A DNA stretch of 64,000 nucleotides from Owenia fusiformis (lineage: Eukaryota; Annelida; Polychaeta; Sabellida; Oweniidae). The notes beneath the pieces were generated by a model. It searched no databases and was not told the origin of the DNA. It saw nothing but the letters and a program-made list of their open reading frames with translations. Within the stretch, counting starts at the first letter, position 1. The number at the start of each line of letters is the position of its first letter. A program made the translations under genes and the position numbers. The stretch covers positions 36,707,375-36,771,374 of the forward strand of contig CAIIXF020000005.1 of the NCBI GenBank assembly GCA_903813345.2, in the 5' to 3' direction. This document shows, in pieces, positions 45,855 to 59,285 of the stretch.

Positions 45855-48845
45855 ACCGTGTAGGCACGCGGTAGTATCTCTTCGGGACGTATCGAAACCA
45901 CTCCGTCCCGAAAAACCGTTAATTTGAATTTAAAACCTACCCCAGTGTTTGAAAATCAAGGATTGTGAGTCTCACACTTCACCGTTTTTCTTCAAACTTG
46001 TTCCGTACAAAGCTTCACAGAAATACCTTTCAGTCGATACATTGTTTTCGTGTACAAAGTACCTCGTTTTAGCGGCGTTTTGGTCCCCAGCTGCGAGATA
46101 AAGCACATTTTCATAACTTTCAACTGTAAGTCAAGTTATCTCGCCAGTCTTTTACCCATTCTCGCTCATAATTTCAGAATGGACTCCCATTACAACCTTC
46201 CATCGCTACGTTTTGATTTTTGGGCATCAAACGCAGCAGTTTCTAAATCATTCACACATCTCTTAAAATTTGACTAATACGTCCCGTCACCTTCCACTAC
46301 GCCCCGCCGAGTCTATGACTACAAACGTGGAGTTGTATTCTAAAACATTTTGTTCATCGTTGTGTAATTTTACATAGGTTTGCCTTGGTCGATTCTTAAC
46401 ACCAGTCTTAAGTTTAGCATACATACGGAGTATAACTATAACTGATTGCATGAAATTGATAATTTAAATGTTTGTGAAGATGTTGCTTTTTAACTTTTTA
46501 ATTATATGTAATTGTCCTGTATTTGATTTTGTGAGGAAACCAAGTGTCTGCTTTGAAACACAATAAAATCTGGAATCTTGTTTTGCTAATGTTCAACATA
46601 AATAATTTATAAATTATCGGCCGAGGGCAGATTAGAGCGGATCAATTCTCCTTTTCGCGGTTCGCTCTTTGAATCAGAACGTTCGCAAATATGCACTGAA
46701 AAAGCACTCAAAAAGCACAAAATTTGATTGGTCAATATTTTCCCACTATGCATTTCGCGTAGCTATTTGCGTGACACGAAAGTTCTAAATCAAACTAATT
46801 ACTCAATTTTGTTTTTACACCCGCACGCTAAATAAAACAATGACACCATCGTAAGTATTCTTCTTTGTCATTGCTTTAATAGTCAGTATACCGAGTTTAA
46901 TCAATAAAAGATTGTACAATGAACAACAAAATTCGGAAACGAGTACTATAGATTTGCTTTGCTGACCACTGAACAGATTGACCTATATAATAGCGACGCG
47001 TCTTCTTTGGTCTACTGCTCAGTTGTTTGTGGGTTTTCAACGTAACTCTATAATGTAATTTGAAGATGAATACTTTTATTCAGTTGTTGCATCGATGTCG
47101 CAGTTTGTAGTGCGGTAAGATTGGCATGAAAGTATTGAAAGTCGAATGGAATTGTTTTTTCCAATATGGCGACTAGTCTACTGATCACGTGACCTTCTCT
47201 TCCGGAATATTTTCTCACTTTTCAATCATCGTTTTCACCACGCTATGAATTAATACAATGAAAAAAATAGCTGTTATATTAAGATTAATGAGAGATCAAT
47301 CGTTTCTAATAATTTTTTCAGTACTCTCGTATGGGAATATGAACGAATATATCGTTTGAAAAATAGGTGTGAAAATCCCCATGTTAAACCTATGAGGGAA
47401 AATAAGGAAGTATAAATTTGTTCCTCCGCGAACTGCATCATGGGAAATATTTTGCCCTTATAAGGAAAGATTTTCGCGTCTTCTCTTTTGAAGAGGGAAC
47501 AACGATTTCGAGAATTAATGATGTACAAAAAGTAACATGTAAAAGAAAAAACGCTATACTATTGTCATGACTATTGCTCTCGACAGAAAGCTTCAATTTT
47601 CATTGCATCATATTTATTTATTTACCTGTATTTAAACAGAGTGGTTTTAAACATATGCAGTTACTACTTAAATGATAATTACACTATTTGCTTAATTCTA
47701 TGAAGAATGTTTTTATAGTTTTTAATATTCTATCGTCCAGCGTATTCTCTCCGAATTATTGATCTGGCTATGAATTTTATGCACTAAACATAAACATGTA
47801 ATACGTATCAGAATGATACTATACAATATTATATCACAAAGAACATTTTGTCATGACTATACATATTTTCTAAGTTCATCATCATGCCACAGTGTAAATG
47901 CATCATCATACAACACTAATTGGTATATAAACAACATCTACTGACTTGGTCTGATAATGTAATATAAAGATTTTAACTGTTGTGTGTCAACCTTTCTTCT
48001 GTATGATTCCATTGGATTACATTATGAAACGTGTACCATATAAAATGATACATGTTTCTAACGTTATGCTGAAAATAATATAATTGACATCACCCATCCT
48101 TTCGCATTTTAACATTTTTTCAAGGATAGGGCACTTTAAACGTTTCTTAAAAATATTTTCAATTGTTCAGTAATTAAAATCTTTATATTGCAATATCGGG
48201 AAATCTAAATTTTAGGGAGATTTTGGACCACTCTATTATAGGTATATTGAAAATGGACAAGAATGGGTAAATCTTAAAACACAATCCGATTGGTATTTAG
48301 AATCGACAATGGCAACCTACAAACGGACACATCGATGGACAAATTGTTTTAGAATGCAACTCTACGTGTATAGTGATAGACTCGGCGGGGCGTAGTGGAA
48401 GATGACGGGACGTATTGGTCAAATTTGAAGAGATGTGTGGATGATTTAGAAACTGCTGCGTTTGATGCCCAAAAATCAAGACGTAGCGATGGAAGGTTGT
48501 AATGGGAGTCCATTCTGAAATTATGGGCGAGAATGGGTAAAAGACTGGCGAGATAACTTGACTTACAGTTGAAAGTTATGAAAATTTGCTTTATCTCACA
48601 GCTGGGGACCAAAACGTCGCTAAAACGAGGTACTTTGTACACGAAAACAATGTATCGACTGAAAGGTATTTCTGTGAAGCTTTGTACGGAACAAGTTTGA
48701 AGAAAAACGGTGAAGTGTGAGACTCACAATCCTTGATTTTCAAACACTGGGGTAGGTTTTAAATTCATATTAACGGTTTTTTCGGGACGGAGTGGTTTCG
48801 ATACGTCCCGAAGAGATACTACCGCGTGGTAGGGATGGTGACATA
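45855..48845. mobile_element. 3-kb foldback element with ~550-bp arms
   Basis: Arm 45855-46405 is repeated in inverse at 48293-48845 at high identity, separated by about 1.9 kb of unique sequence. Both outer edges lie next to GTCACC / GGTGAC. In each arm a related frame (MYKVPRFS...VLVPSCEIK) is open outward-in: it stops early in the left arm (TAA) where the right arm has CAA and reads on. The spacer has no transposase-like frame. It does contain a CACGTG site and an ATATGGCGAC motif near 47165-47195. It could be a foldback transposon or a locally inverted duplication. Confidence 0.65.
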
Positions 48846-50640
48846 ATGAAGTTTGTTAGAGTTTATTCGTATATTTAAACTTTTTCCTGGTAAATGCAAT
48901 ACTGCATCAAAACACAAAAAAACAGATATAGAAATTGTGTTCACAGTTTGAAAATCTGATTTAAAACTCCTTGCAAAATGTAACATAACGTAAAAGAGCA
49001 CGAAGCGCTATCTATATTGTTCTTGGTAAAAAAGTCATTTACAAAAATAACAATTGAGTTCCTTACTTGTAAGTCACCCTACCCCATCCAGAACAGTATA
49101 CCAGTAGCCTAATAGTATAAGTGGCGCTACATTCTTCTGTGACAATATAACCATTTACTTAATAGATTCCATGATCCACTAAAAGCAACATTTCACTATC
49201 ACTCCATGATCTTTTCAGCCCCTTATAATACCTAACTTCGGGTCTTTGTAGTTTTTCAGTGATTTTTTCACTGGATTATCTTGTTAGGAGGGAAATTTTT
49301 CCAAGTGAAAAAATCCCCAAGAAACAAAATAATTGGCTCAGAACATATACACTTACTTCGACATTTAGAGTACGCTGGTTAGTGCGTTTAATTCTGCAAT
49401 AGGTAAATTGATAATTCTGTTTCCACGAAGCTTTAATCCAAGGAAAATGATTCAAAAAGTAGATTTTTATTTTGAATTTTGACTTCCGGTGAAACGTAAT
49501 GTCAAACTTCACTTTGTGGATCGAAAACATTGAAATAGAAGTTTTAACCATACGCGACATCTTTTATTTGTTGAGAAAATTTATTTATATAGGCCGAAAC
49601 TAGAAGTATTTTGTGCCAGTCTTTCGGGTCACTTTTTCAAAATAAGGCTTAAAAATAATAGATTGAAAAATTTGGCTTCTATTTGCAAAAAGTTGACACC
49701 AATTTTTACTTCCAAGAGCAGAGCTTAAACTGTTCAATTCAATTTCACAGGAACTTGTAGCACTATGACATGAGATACTTTACCCTTTGCATTCGTTCGA
49801 CTTTACTTCTTAAAAAGAGAGCTCCGTCTCCGTTTAACTAGACTCTGCACGCAGGGTAGAGATACTTATGCCAGATCTGAGTCAATATATATCTATCTAT
49901 AAAAAGGACGGTACCCTTCACCATTTCAGGGAACTGGAAGTTAGAAAGATATGAATTAGTGGTCAGAATTTTATAAATAGGGTTTCATTTGAAGAAAAAT
50001 CTTTCATCAATTATTAGTTTAGTCATTGTGTGTTGCTCAGAAACACACTTCGACACATTTGACTGACATGAATATCATAGAGTAATCCACAAAGGACCCT
50101 TTTTGGTACATCATACTATAAGCCAATATCTGATTCTAAATGGCCATGTAACAATTGCAAATGCAAATTCTTTCAACAAAGCATGGTGTTACATCTGACT
50201 TAAACATCTAGAGATTGACACAAATGTTTAGAGATAATAGAAATGTACTTGTGTCATCCGATGAGCTGATTAAGTCTCTTCATGATATTAATTCGTTTAA
50301 AGATTAAAACTTGCGGATTGTAAATGCTATATATAAATATGATTCTCAGGGGGGGGGGGGGGATTGGCCAAAACTTGAAATCTCCATGCAGGGAACACCT
50401 GTCTATAATGAACATTTTTGGCCAGTCCAGAGATCGAGCGTTCCCTGTTCGCAGGTTTTGCTGTATTTGAAAGAGCATGAAACCTAGTGATAATTAAGTC
50501 TAGCTTACTCAGCCAGATTACTCTTGCATTCCCCTAGTTCTTCCTAAGAAATAGCAACTCCGATTCGGCCAGTCTGGAAAAGATACAATGTACTTCAACT
50601 TGTTTAGTAGCCATGATCATATGTAACTTGGCGTATGCAC
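48846..50640. other. Non-coding spacer
   Basis: No recognised gene. A poly-G tract at about 50348-50362 is followed by a fragment of the TACAGTAAAACC family (GGGAACACCTGTC ... GCAGGTTTTGCTGTA, about 50390-50465). Confidence 0.35.
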
Positions 50641-50644
50641 ATAC

Positions 50645-51062
50645 CGAACGTTCGTCTCGGTAACAAAATGTCGGAACGTCGAAGGTACGATTTTTCTTTT
50701 TTGCTTATTTCGCTCGTTGTAGGCAGAATACCCACGACATTTTTATAAAAATAGCTCAGAAGACAGAATCGTCGATTTAATTCCTTACTTAAGTTACATA
50801 AACGGTAAGGGTTAAAAGTGCAGATCTTAACTGTTTTTCGAAATACCGTTTCTGTCACTTAATTGAGGGATTAAATCGACGATCGATTCCGTTGTCTTCT
50901 GAACTATTTGTTCGCAAATGTGTACATTTTCTTAATCATATGATACTGATACACGTTTGTGATAAAAATGTCGCATGAATTCTGCCTACAACGTGTGAAA
51001 TAAGGAAAAAATAAAAATCGTGCCTTCGACGTTCCGACATTTTGTTACCGAAACGGTTCCAG
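50645..51062. repeat. Foldback MITE
   Basis: CGGTAACAAAATGTCGGAAC at about 50658 is mirrored by its reverse complement ending near 51052. Further inverted matches inside (GTAGGCAGAAT / ATTCTGCCTAC; CAGAAGACA / TGTCTTCTG) show arms of about 150-190 bp. Non-coding. Confidence 0.7.
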
Positions 51063-51579
51063 CGTAATCGAGTGGATCACCAGTGGTATGGTTAGCTTGT
51101 AATGAGGCACATGTATTCGGCTTGTAATGAGGTGCATATTTGTTAGTTGTTTAGTGCGTGTTGTCCATCATATACTTATATTCTACGATGGTGGTTAACG
51201 ATAACATATGAATCCCACCCTGCTATGTTTACACTTACAGAAACTTCAAATCGATCATGATTCGTGGCGAGCAAATCGAATATAAAATATTGATACTTAT
51301 ATATTTTCGTGGGTTATCAAAAGAAAGCAGTAAGATCTTTACAATGTTTGAATATCAGCTGAATATAAATAATATTTATATTGGATATAAATAATAAATA
51401 AATAATAAAGTAATTATATATAATAAATATAGTTACGCATTATAATACGTAATCAGGTAATAAAAAACACAATTAACGATATACTTCACGTGGAAACATA
51501 CACACATTTGGGAGGGGTTGATGCCATGGGATATTTTTAAAATTGTTTACAGAGGGGAGTGTTTAGATAACAGCAAGTG

Positions 51580-54500
51580 ATGGATACCGTACCTATAATT
51601 AGTATAGTAAGTACATACGGCACTCTATGGACCAGACGGGCCACTAAGAATCTTAAACAGATCAGTAAATATCTTTGGACTAATTTCAAACTATTTCACA
51701 GAGAACAAATTGAAACACATACATTTCAAGGTAAGTACGCACGAGATTGGGAATTGGGAGTATGCATGCAAATACATGTTCATGTTTGCTGTATACAGTG
51801 CTTTATATTTCAAGTGAGGATCATGCATGGTGAAATTACACCGGTTAGTTAGCAAGGATGCTATAATGCCCAATGGTCAATGTTAGGAGTAGTATGCAAT
51901 GCAATCATAACCCTAGCCAGGTGATTGGTTCGTAAACGCACATTAATTATAAGTGAATCCAAAGATTAATAAGATGTTCTGCGCTGTATATAATACTACT
52001 CTGTGTTATATTAGACGTAGGTCTACATCAACACACCTCAGAAATGAAAGCATGCGCATAGTTTTATGATATCTTCATTTTAGGACGATCAAATTTCATC
52101 AAAGTACATCGAATTATTTCTTGCTGAGAGCTGTGATTTAGTGGGTTTAAAATAACAAATAGTGATTGAGGTTCGTCACAGATCTTGTAGAACGATCATG
52201 TTTCAACAATATCAGATATAAATTACAACTCATGTCTTCGTTTTTGGAAAATACTTCATTAAACCTACGTATGAAGTGCTTATAAAGTTATCAATATCAA
52301 AGAAAAAACCATGGCAACAGAATCATCCCGCATATGCAAACCAGATCTAGATATGTGATGAGTATCAGAATTGCAATAATGTTTTATAATGATTTATAAA
52401 GAAAGTTTTATGATGATTTATAAAGAAAGTTTTATGATGATTTATAAAGAAAGTTTTATCTAATCGTCATCTCTTAGAGAATTCACTTTTAAGTAGTTTA
52501 TATAAGAACACATGCCTTGTACATACAGTGTTTCTGAGATATATTCACCGCGGTAATTTATTCTATTTCATTAAATTTTGTACCTTATCATGAAATGTGG
52601 CGATGGGGGTCTTACTCTATTTGCGAGAATGAGATATACATAGTTATGTCAGATATCGAGGAAAATCCAAAAATAGAGCACTCTGGAACGTTATCTCCGT
52701 GTTTACGTACATTCTTCTATTTAGCATCTCTAGTGTATCACTCACAGCTTTACATACAAGGGGCTTATGAGCGTAGATCATACACAGATGCGCGAACGTT
52801 TTCCAAAATACCTTTCACCTGTAACGGTACATGCTGACTTGAGGAGTAGACAGGAAACCACAAATGTTTTGGTTTATATATTTTGAGGTAATGAGCTCAT
52901 CGTGGTGACTAAATAGTTTCTTCTTGGTTGTGGAAATCAATCACTTTATGGAGTGACTGAAGTTTCTTGCAAAAACAGACAAAACCGGCGTTACAAGTTT
53001 AAAATGTTCTGTTGACCTGTTAAGCATGTCCAACCCACATCTTTCTCATTCGTATCAGTTTAGACCTCAATAGGACCTCGCAGTAAAAAACTGCATGTAT
53101 AATTTCTGCTTGTTCGCACTTGCGGATTTTTTATCTTTATTTTGGATACGGATCTAGTTTTGCTCAGATCACCGTCTCCACTGGCCAAACCTCCTCATAC
53201 CAAATCTTGTAGTACCGAATTCTCTTAATTTAATTCTATTGCATGCATGCTTGCATCATCTCTATTATGATACTAAAATCACACAAGAACTACCAAAAGT
53301 GTGCAATAGCATACTAATAGGGTACAATAGGGTACCTACCCTTTAATTTGAAGGGCTCCTTTGATATCATACGCATGCGCAATGTAGGCCTAAGTTACAA
53401 CACGTTTCTATTTTTGCATGAAGACTATCTAATATTTAGTGAGCACAGCTGCATCTTAGACACCGGACTCAGGATATTTTCATGCAAAAGGGGAAATCAG
53501 ACATAAGATAAGTCATTTTGGCAACGTTTTGGCGAGACTGACATTATTAAGGATATATTCACCATAATGGTAAATATGAAACATAACCCGGAGTCATTAA
53601 GATAAGCAATAACTAATAACTGATCATGATTTTATCAATTTCAGCAACTTTAATCTTAGAATTCTTCTGACTCACTATGTATGTTTATGTGACCTATTTA
53701 CTGAAAATCATTATAATGCTTTTAATTCACGCTTATTATTTAGGATAATTCATTAACTGTTATAAAAAATTATATCTAGTAGGCCTAGTTGCAGTTTTGT
53801 TCTGGCATTTTGATAGACCTACGAAGATTATAACCACGCATCGTTTTGACATATCATTTTAATTTTTAGCATATTTTACTTGGCAGTCCTATAGACGATG
53901 AGCATGTAGGAGAACTTTAATGAGTGGTATCACATTGTCGTAACATGTTATGCTCTAAATATGTTTATTTTTATATTTTCAAATGCAGACTGATCCTACA
54001 CAAGCAGCAACAATAAATTCAGGTAACTAAGTTGACTTATTTGCATTAATTGTTAATTGGTTATCATCAATTTATGGTAGTTTATGGTACTCATTAAACG
54101 TTAACTTGCCACAGTAGGCTATTACAACTAGTTGATGTCTACATTATATGTATGTCATTATGAAAAAATATACACGATACAAGAATGCATAATTATGAAA
54201 ACATATATAATGAAATACACTGATTACTATATCATTTAAACTTTAATTTGATTATTTATGAAATAGTACTCATTGGGGCATTGTCAGTCATATTTGGATT
54301 AATTATTTTATTACAAAGGCCTTTAAATTAGATTTAAACAAGGGCCTTGTTGGACGATTGGACGTAATGCGAGTCTTAATGATATCAAAAGTTAGAAGAT
54401 TTGATAGCTTGTCGACCCATACCTCATATATCAATGCCAGAATGAACTCCATAAAATGGACATAATAATGCCACCAAGAACCTTACCAGAGAGTAAAATA

Positions 54501-56433
54501 TATTATTTTTCACATTTTGCTTGTCATACGATTTTATACTAGAGAATATCGTAGAAAAAGTGGATATTTGATAAATATCCGCAAAAGATTAATTTATAAT
54601 TTAGAGCGCTTAATTTTTGTTTTGGAAAGGGAATGAACCATGCATAGCCTGGGTACATATTATTCTTCTGGATTAAACCCAATCCGACTGTAACTACGTG
54701 TAATGATTTAAAGTTTCATCGTGCCAGTTAGATGTTTATGGAATCCTATCTGGAAATTCTCACTAACTCCACAGAGATAGAGATAATTTGTATATAGAAT
54801 GGCCTACATATTTGCACCTGTCTACCGGTTATACTGTGCAGTAATCATCATTCATACTCTTCTTAACACTTACCCAGAGTGACTTAGCTTGCAAAATAGG
54901 GCACTGCTTACTTGTTGCATAGGTGCTACTGTTTATATCTTTATGTTGTTATGTTGTGAATCATACATTGGACGCCTTTAATTGAACTTTAATTTCTGTA
55001 CGGAAAATAAAGAACGAATTACACACAAAACCACATTGTTTGATTAATTTTTTTGAGAAGCATCATCGGTCAGGTTTTGAGATAAAATATGACTTCTTCA
55101 TTATCTTTGGTATCGTGTTACGCAGATTGATTTTATTGATTTGAATTCTCAATTTAACTTTTAATTTTATCTTATACCTCCAGGAGAGATAATTGGCGAA
55201 CAGATACAGCCAACAACGGAAGGTGATCGTGATATGGGCGCATGTGCCAGTATGAATAAATCCGATTCTCCAAATGTGTCCCCAGCAGGAAGTCAGAATC
55301 CATTATCAGGTGCCCCCACTGAGAAGCCAACAGAGAAGGCTGGCCCACCCCCAGAGGTGAGCGCTGAGGGAGTACCGAGTGAACCACCCCCGCCCTACAC
55401 TGTTACAGATGAGACACAGGCACAAACAGCTGCTGATGTAGAACCTTCACCAGCTGTGGAGGATATTCCGCCACCCGTTGAAACAACAGAAGAGGCAGTC
55501 GCTGTTGAAACTACAGAATCGAAACCAGCTGCTGAAGCAACAGAAGCACCAGTCAATGTTGAAACAACAGAAACACCAGTACCTACTGAAACAACAGAAG
55601 AACCAGCAGTACCCGCTGAAACAACTGAAGCCACAGAAACGCCAGCACCGACAGAAACAATAGAAGAACCAGTCACCACTGAAGCAACAGAGGCCACAGA
55701 AACGCCAGCACCGACAGAAACAATAGAAGAACCAGAAACGCCAGCACAGACAGAAGAGGAACCAATAGCCGCTGACACTACAGAAGCCACAGAAACTCAA
55801 CCTCCCGTCGAATCAGAAGAGGTACCGGTTACTGCTGAAACAACTGAATCGACAGAGGCCCCACCAGTGACTGAAACATCAGACGAACCTGTAGTTGTAG
55901 ATGCGACAGAATCACCAACAGCAGTTCAACCAACCGAAGTACCTGACGCAGCTGATCCAACGGACACTACAGAAACATCAGAACCTGCTGAAGTATCGGA
56001 AACACAGCAAGCCATTGCTGAATCTTCAGAATCGACAGAAACTCCACCTCAAGTTGCAACACCTGAGGCCCCAGTTGCTGATAAAATTACAGACACTCCA
56101 ACACAATCTGAAACCGCAGAAGAATCCGCCGCTAGTGAAACAGTAAGTGACACTCCCGTAAAAAGTGAAACTGATACAACCGCAGAAACAACTGATGCAA
56201 CAGATGCACCTGGTCCAGTTGTAGACGCTGTACCAGAGGATGACGGAGAATACAAGGAAATGCCACTACAGCAAACGGTAGTGATCAAAACGTACACGCT
56301 AGCATTGAAACTCCAGAGAGATATCGCCAAGATGCAATTGGAGTTATCAAGCTTACAGAGTAACCTTCGGCATGCCAATGATGACTTGCAAGAACTACTG
56401 GACTTTACACTGAAACAGATGAATACTGAATAA
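51580..56433 (+). CDS. Acidic Thr/Glu/Pro-repeat protein with C-terminal coiled coil
   Basis: Unrecognised. The large exon (55184-56433) carries ~270 residues of degenerate ETTEAP/TETPAPTETIEEP-type repeats, including a 63-bp perfect-frame duplication (55630 and 55693). It also has a PPPPY WW-domain-binding motif before the repeats and ends in a ~60-residue amphipathic coiled coil (KLQRDIAKMQLELSSLQSNL). Two starts are possible. ATG 55234 gives MGACAS, a classic N-myristoylation plus palmitoylation type start (399 residues). Alternatively, exons 51580-51606 (MDTVPIISI, donor ATA|GTAAGT) and 53989-54022 join in phase to 55184 and give 436 residues, making MGACAS internal. Without a signal peptide a cytoplasmic, membrane-tethered scaffold is a reasonable guess. 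Tandem with the acidic gene at 58.2 kb. Confidence 0.75.
52383..52461. repeat. Three-copy 24-bp tandem repeat
   Basis: ATGATTTATAAAGAAAGTTT recurs three times in near-perfect tandem. It lies inside the putative first intron of the acidic repeat gene. Confidence 0.8.
52462..53988. other. Intron 1 sequence, nothing recognised
   Basis: No conserved coding or repeat structure was seen up to the small exon at 53989. Confidence 0.3.
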
Positions 56434-58152
56434 ATGCTGTTAGTGAATTACACACTTCTAATCAGTCAAAATACGAAACCATGTGACGAAGGCATGGGGA
56501 AAACTAACACTATCATATCGATGGATATAGTAAAGGTTTCAACTTTCGAGATTGAGTGTAGCAAAAACGGTTCTTTATTATTAAAATCAAATGATAATCG
56601 CAAACAATTATTAAGTGACGACTTATATACTAGCATTGGCTTGATATGCGTACATAATATACCATGTGAAGATGATCTGACACTAAACGCAAGCGCACAA
56701 ACCCAAATAATTAGTTTGTTGAACAGAAGTACATGTAATAGCTGAGGATATTGTGAATATTGTATCTCACAAGTGACAAAAGTAGTGTATCGTGTTATAT
56801 TACTGTATTAATTTGTTTGTACCTCATATTCTTTTAACGAAACCAAGATAATAATTTAGAACTTCAACAATTTAGATGTTTTTAATTTAATTTTCATCGA
56901 ATTAAACTATCAAATTAATATTATTATATCAGACATGTTGCCAATGCTAAATCTCAATAAAAATGAGACTCGCGGCGCGGCGAGAACTAAATAGCAAATG
57001 GACTTGAGTTATATAATTTGTAATTGTTTGGTTTTGTTGCGATTTACCTCTTATTATCAAAATGTAGAATACTAAAAGTTCCCGTTTCCATCATCAAATT
57101 GACAGGTATGCAAAATTTCATATATTGACCTTCACAGCTCTAGCTCTACAGAACACGCCGTCTGCAAAAGAGATGATTTTGTAACGAACTTGGGGAAATA
57201 CGATGATTGGCAATTCAATGTAAATACGAGTGTTCTGCAAGTTCGTCTTGACAAAAAATTTGAAATGTGAAGGAAACTCATCACATGAAAATGTTAATGT
57301 TTTTCTCAAAAAATCCAATGTAATTTTTCGTTTTTTCGAGTTAAGTAATTATTTCCGGAATTTCATCCAGGAAACCCGGAATGTTTGGGCAGTGAGAATA
57401 TAACAAATAAAACTTATAAAAATAATCGAAACACGCACAAGGCAACTGCGCGACGTCATATTCTAGTTAGTAAATCCGTGGATTCCCATATGACATCACT
57501 CCGCAGTTCATTGTATTTTATGACGTAATCAATAGGGTCATTATGGTAACGTTGCCTATGTTTTTTTGCCATTCTTGAGACAACAAAGAAATTCTTTCAA
57601 GTCATCTTAACAAGTTGTGATAACAAAATATTCCTGTATTTATCGAAATGGAAATCCTGAGGAAAAACAGGAGGGGCTTGATCACTGTTGCTCCAGCGAA
57701 TGAGGTAAACGTACTTGTTTTTATGTTCATGTAATCTGCAAGATCGTCTTGACAAAAAAATGAAATGTGAAGGAAAATTTAAATTTTTTATTGACTCAAC
57801 TTTTATGAAAAACGAAAATTCCCTCACATTCAAAACCTAGCATTTAAAATATAACAGTAAAATATAGAACCTTCAAGAACAAAGATCAGTTTACCTTTTT
57901 AAAGTTTAAAAGGCCTTATTGAAAAATAAGTCCGAATTTGATAACGTCCAGAACTGCAAGCTGAAATGCATTGTGATTAGCTCTTCTTTATCGATGATCA
58001 GGTGCAACGTTCACCCAGTCATGTTTTGTGATTCTGACTCTTACATTAGGCCATATTAATTGTAATCGATCGGGACCGTTGGCACCGTTCCTGTTTGAGA
58101 TCATTGGTTTGGATGTTGAATTTTGCTTTACAATCTGACTTTATTTTTCAAA
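56434..58152. other. 3' flank and spacer
   Basis: An AATAAA lies at about 56956 and could end the acidic-repeat transcript. Two copies of a phrase (CTGCAAGNTCGTCTTGACAA followed by GAAATGTGAAGGAAA) at about 57237 and 57738 mark a dispersed repeat. Confidence 0.4.
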
Positions 58153-59285
58153 ATGCTAAATACACTTTTTAGACTTCCCATTTGGCCAATGTACTTGCAT
58201 GACTCAGAGAACGACTTCGATAGTTACAACCTGAGACATAAAAAAACTATGCCAGAATATATGAATTTCCTTGTGACAATTAATATTTTCATCATCCAGG
58301 CCAACACAGTGGACAATTCTTACGTCAACGACGAGTGGCTCCGGGATGTGGAAGGAGCTAGCAAGAAGAAAGAATGTGTCTTCAAAAATGATCTTCTAGA
58401 AGAAAGAAATGCCGAGAATGGTCTTGAAGAAGACACAAGCAAACTTAAAAAGAAAGGAATTGTAGAAGAAGAAGAAGAAGAAGAAAAAGAAAAAGAAGAA
58501 GAGGAAGCCAAGCTTGAAGAAGACACAAGCGCGCTTAAAAAGGAAGAGGGTGTTTTAACGAATGTTCATGTAGAAGTAGAAGAGGAAGTCGGAAACGAAA
58601 TCGAGGAGATCATGAATGATCAAAACTACGGACAACTAGAAATCGTAGGTCAATCGATCGAGAATGGCCAAAAAGAGAACAGTTTGACCAGCGACGGAAT
58701 TTCACCGGACAAAGAAGGCCAAGCCCTTGCGAAGAGTCCGACTTTAATGTCGCTCGTTTCATTGGATCTAGAAGAAGATTGGCTTGAAAGTTCATTTAAC
58801 AACACCCCAATTATTGATCAACAAGACGAAGAGCCAGCCTGCTCATGTTTCCCCTGGGCATGTACCATGAAAGGTAAATTATATTCCTAGGTCTTGTAAT
58901 GGCACTTACATGTATTTGCGATTGATATTAGGGAGTTTAAGCTTGCATATAAAATCTAAACGCCAACTTATACGTATGACCAATCGCCCATACAAACGCA
59001 TCGCTTAAAAACTTTCCGTTCAAGTTCAGGTTGTGAAAAACATTGCCTCTCTTAAAAAGTTAAAAGAGAAAGGGTTTGTTTCAAAGTGTGATATCAGAAG
59101 TGAAATGGTTTTGACTATGAGGTATGCGTGATGTTTAAGGCTATTTTTCAAAATAGAAAATGTTTGGAAAGAATTTATTGATGTATTTTTAAAATCCATG
59201 TATTTCTCATTTTATTTCAATTGCAGATCGCTTCAAGAAAGTCAGGGGATTTTTCAGCAACATTTTCCAAAGAAAAAGGAAGTAA
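58153..59285 (+). CDS. Acidic protein with CSCFPWAC motif and basic tail exon
   Basis: Unrecognised. The main exon ends at 58873 (ATGAAAG|GTAAAT) and joins in phase to 59227-59285. The join replaces an early stop with a basic, amphipathic tail (DRFKKVRGFFSNIFQRKRK). The body is Glu/Lys-rich with a polyglutamate run near 58470-58505 and an internal duplication (LEEDTSKLKKK, LEEDTSALKKE). CSCFPWAC near the end is a compact cysteine cluster suited to palmitoylation. The start is unclear. ATG 58153 gives 259 residues. ATG 58261 gives 223 residues with a signal-like MNFLVTINIFIIQA. Alternatively an acceptor (CATCCAG at about 58299) would make this a downstream exon of a longer gene. Upstream neighbour is another acidic protein. 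Confidence 0.6.

Noticed and set aside
51580-51730. Longer first exon of the acidic repeat gene, ending at the donor CAAG|GTAAGT
   Set aside because: Joining it to the exon at 53989 puts an immediate stop (GAC TGA) in frame. The shorter exon ending at 51606 keeps the frame open.
55395-56378. Antisense Ser/Val-rich and Cys/Phe-rich open frames
   Set aside because: They are complements of the Thr/Glu/Pro repeat of the plus-strand gene and mirror its codon pattern.
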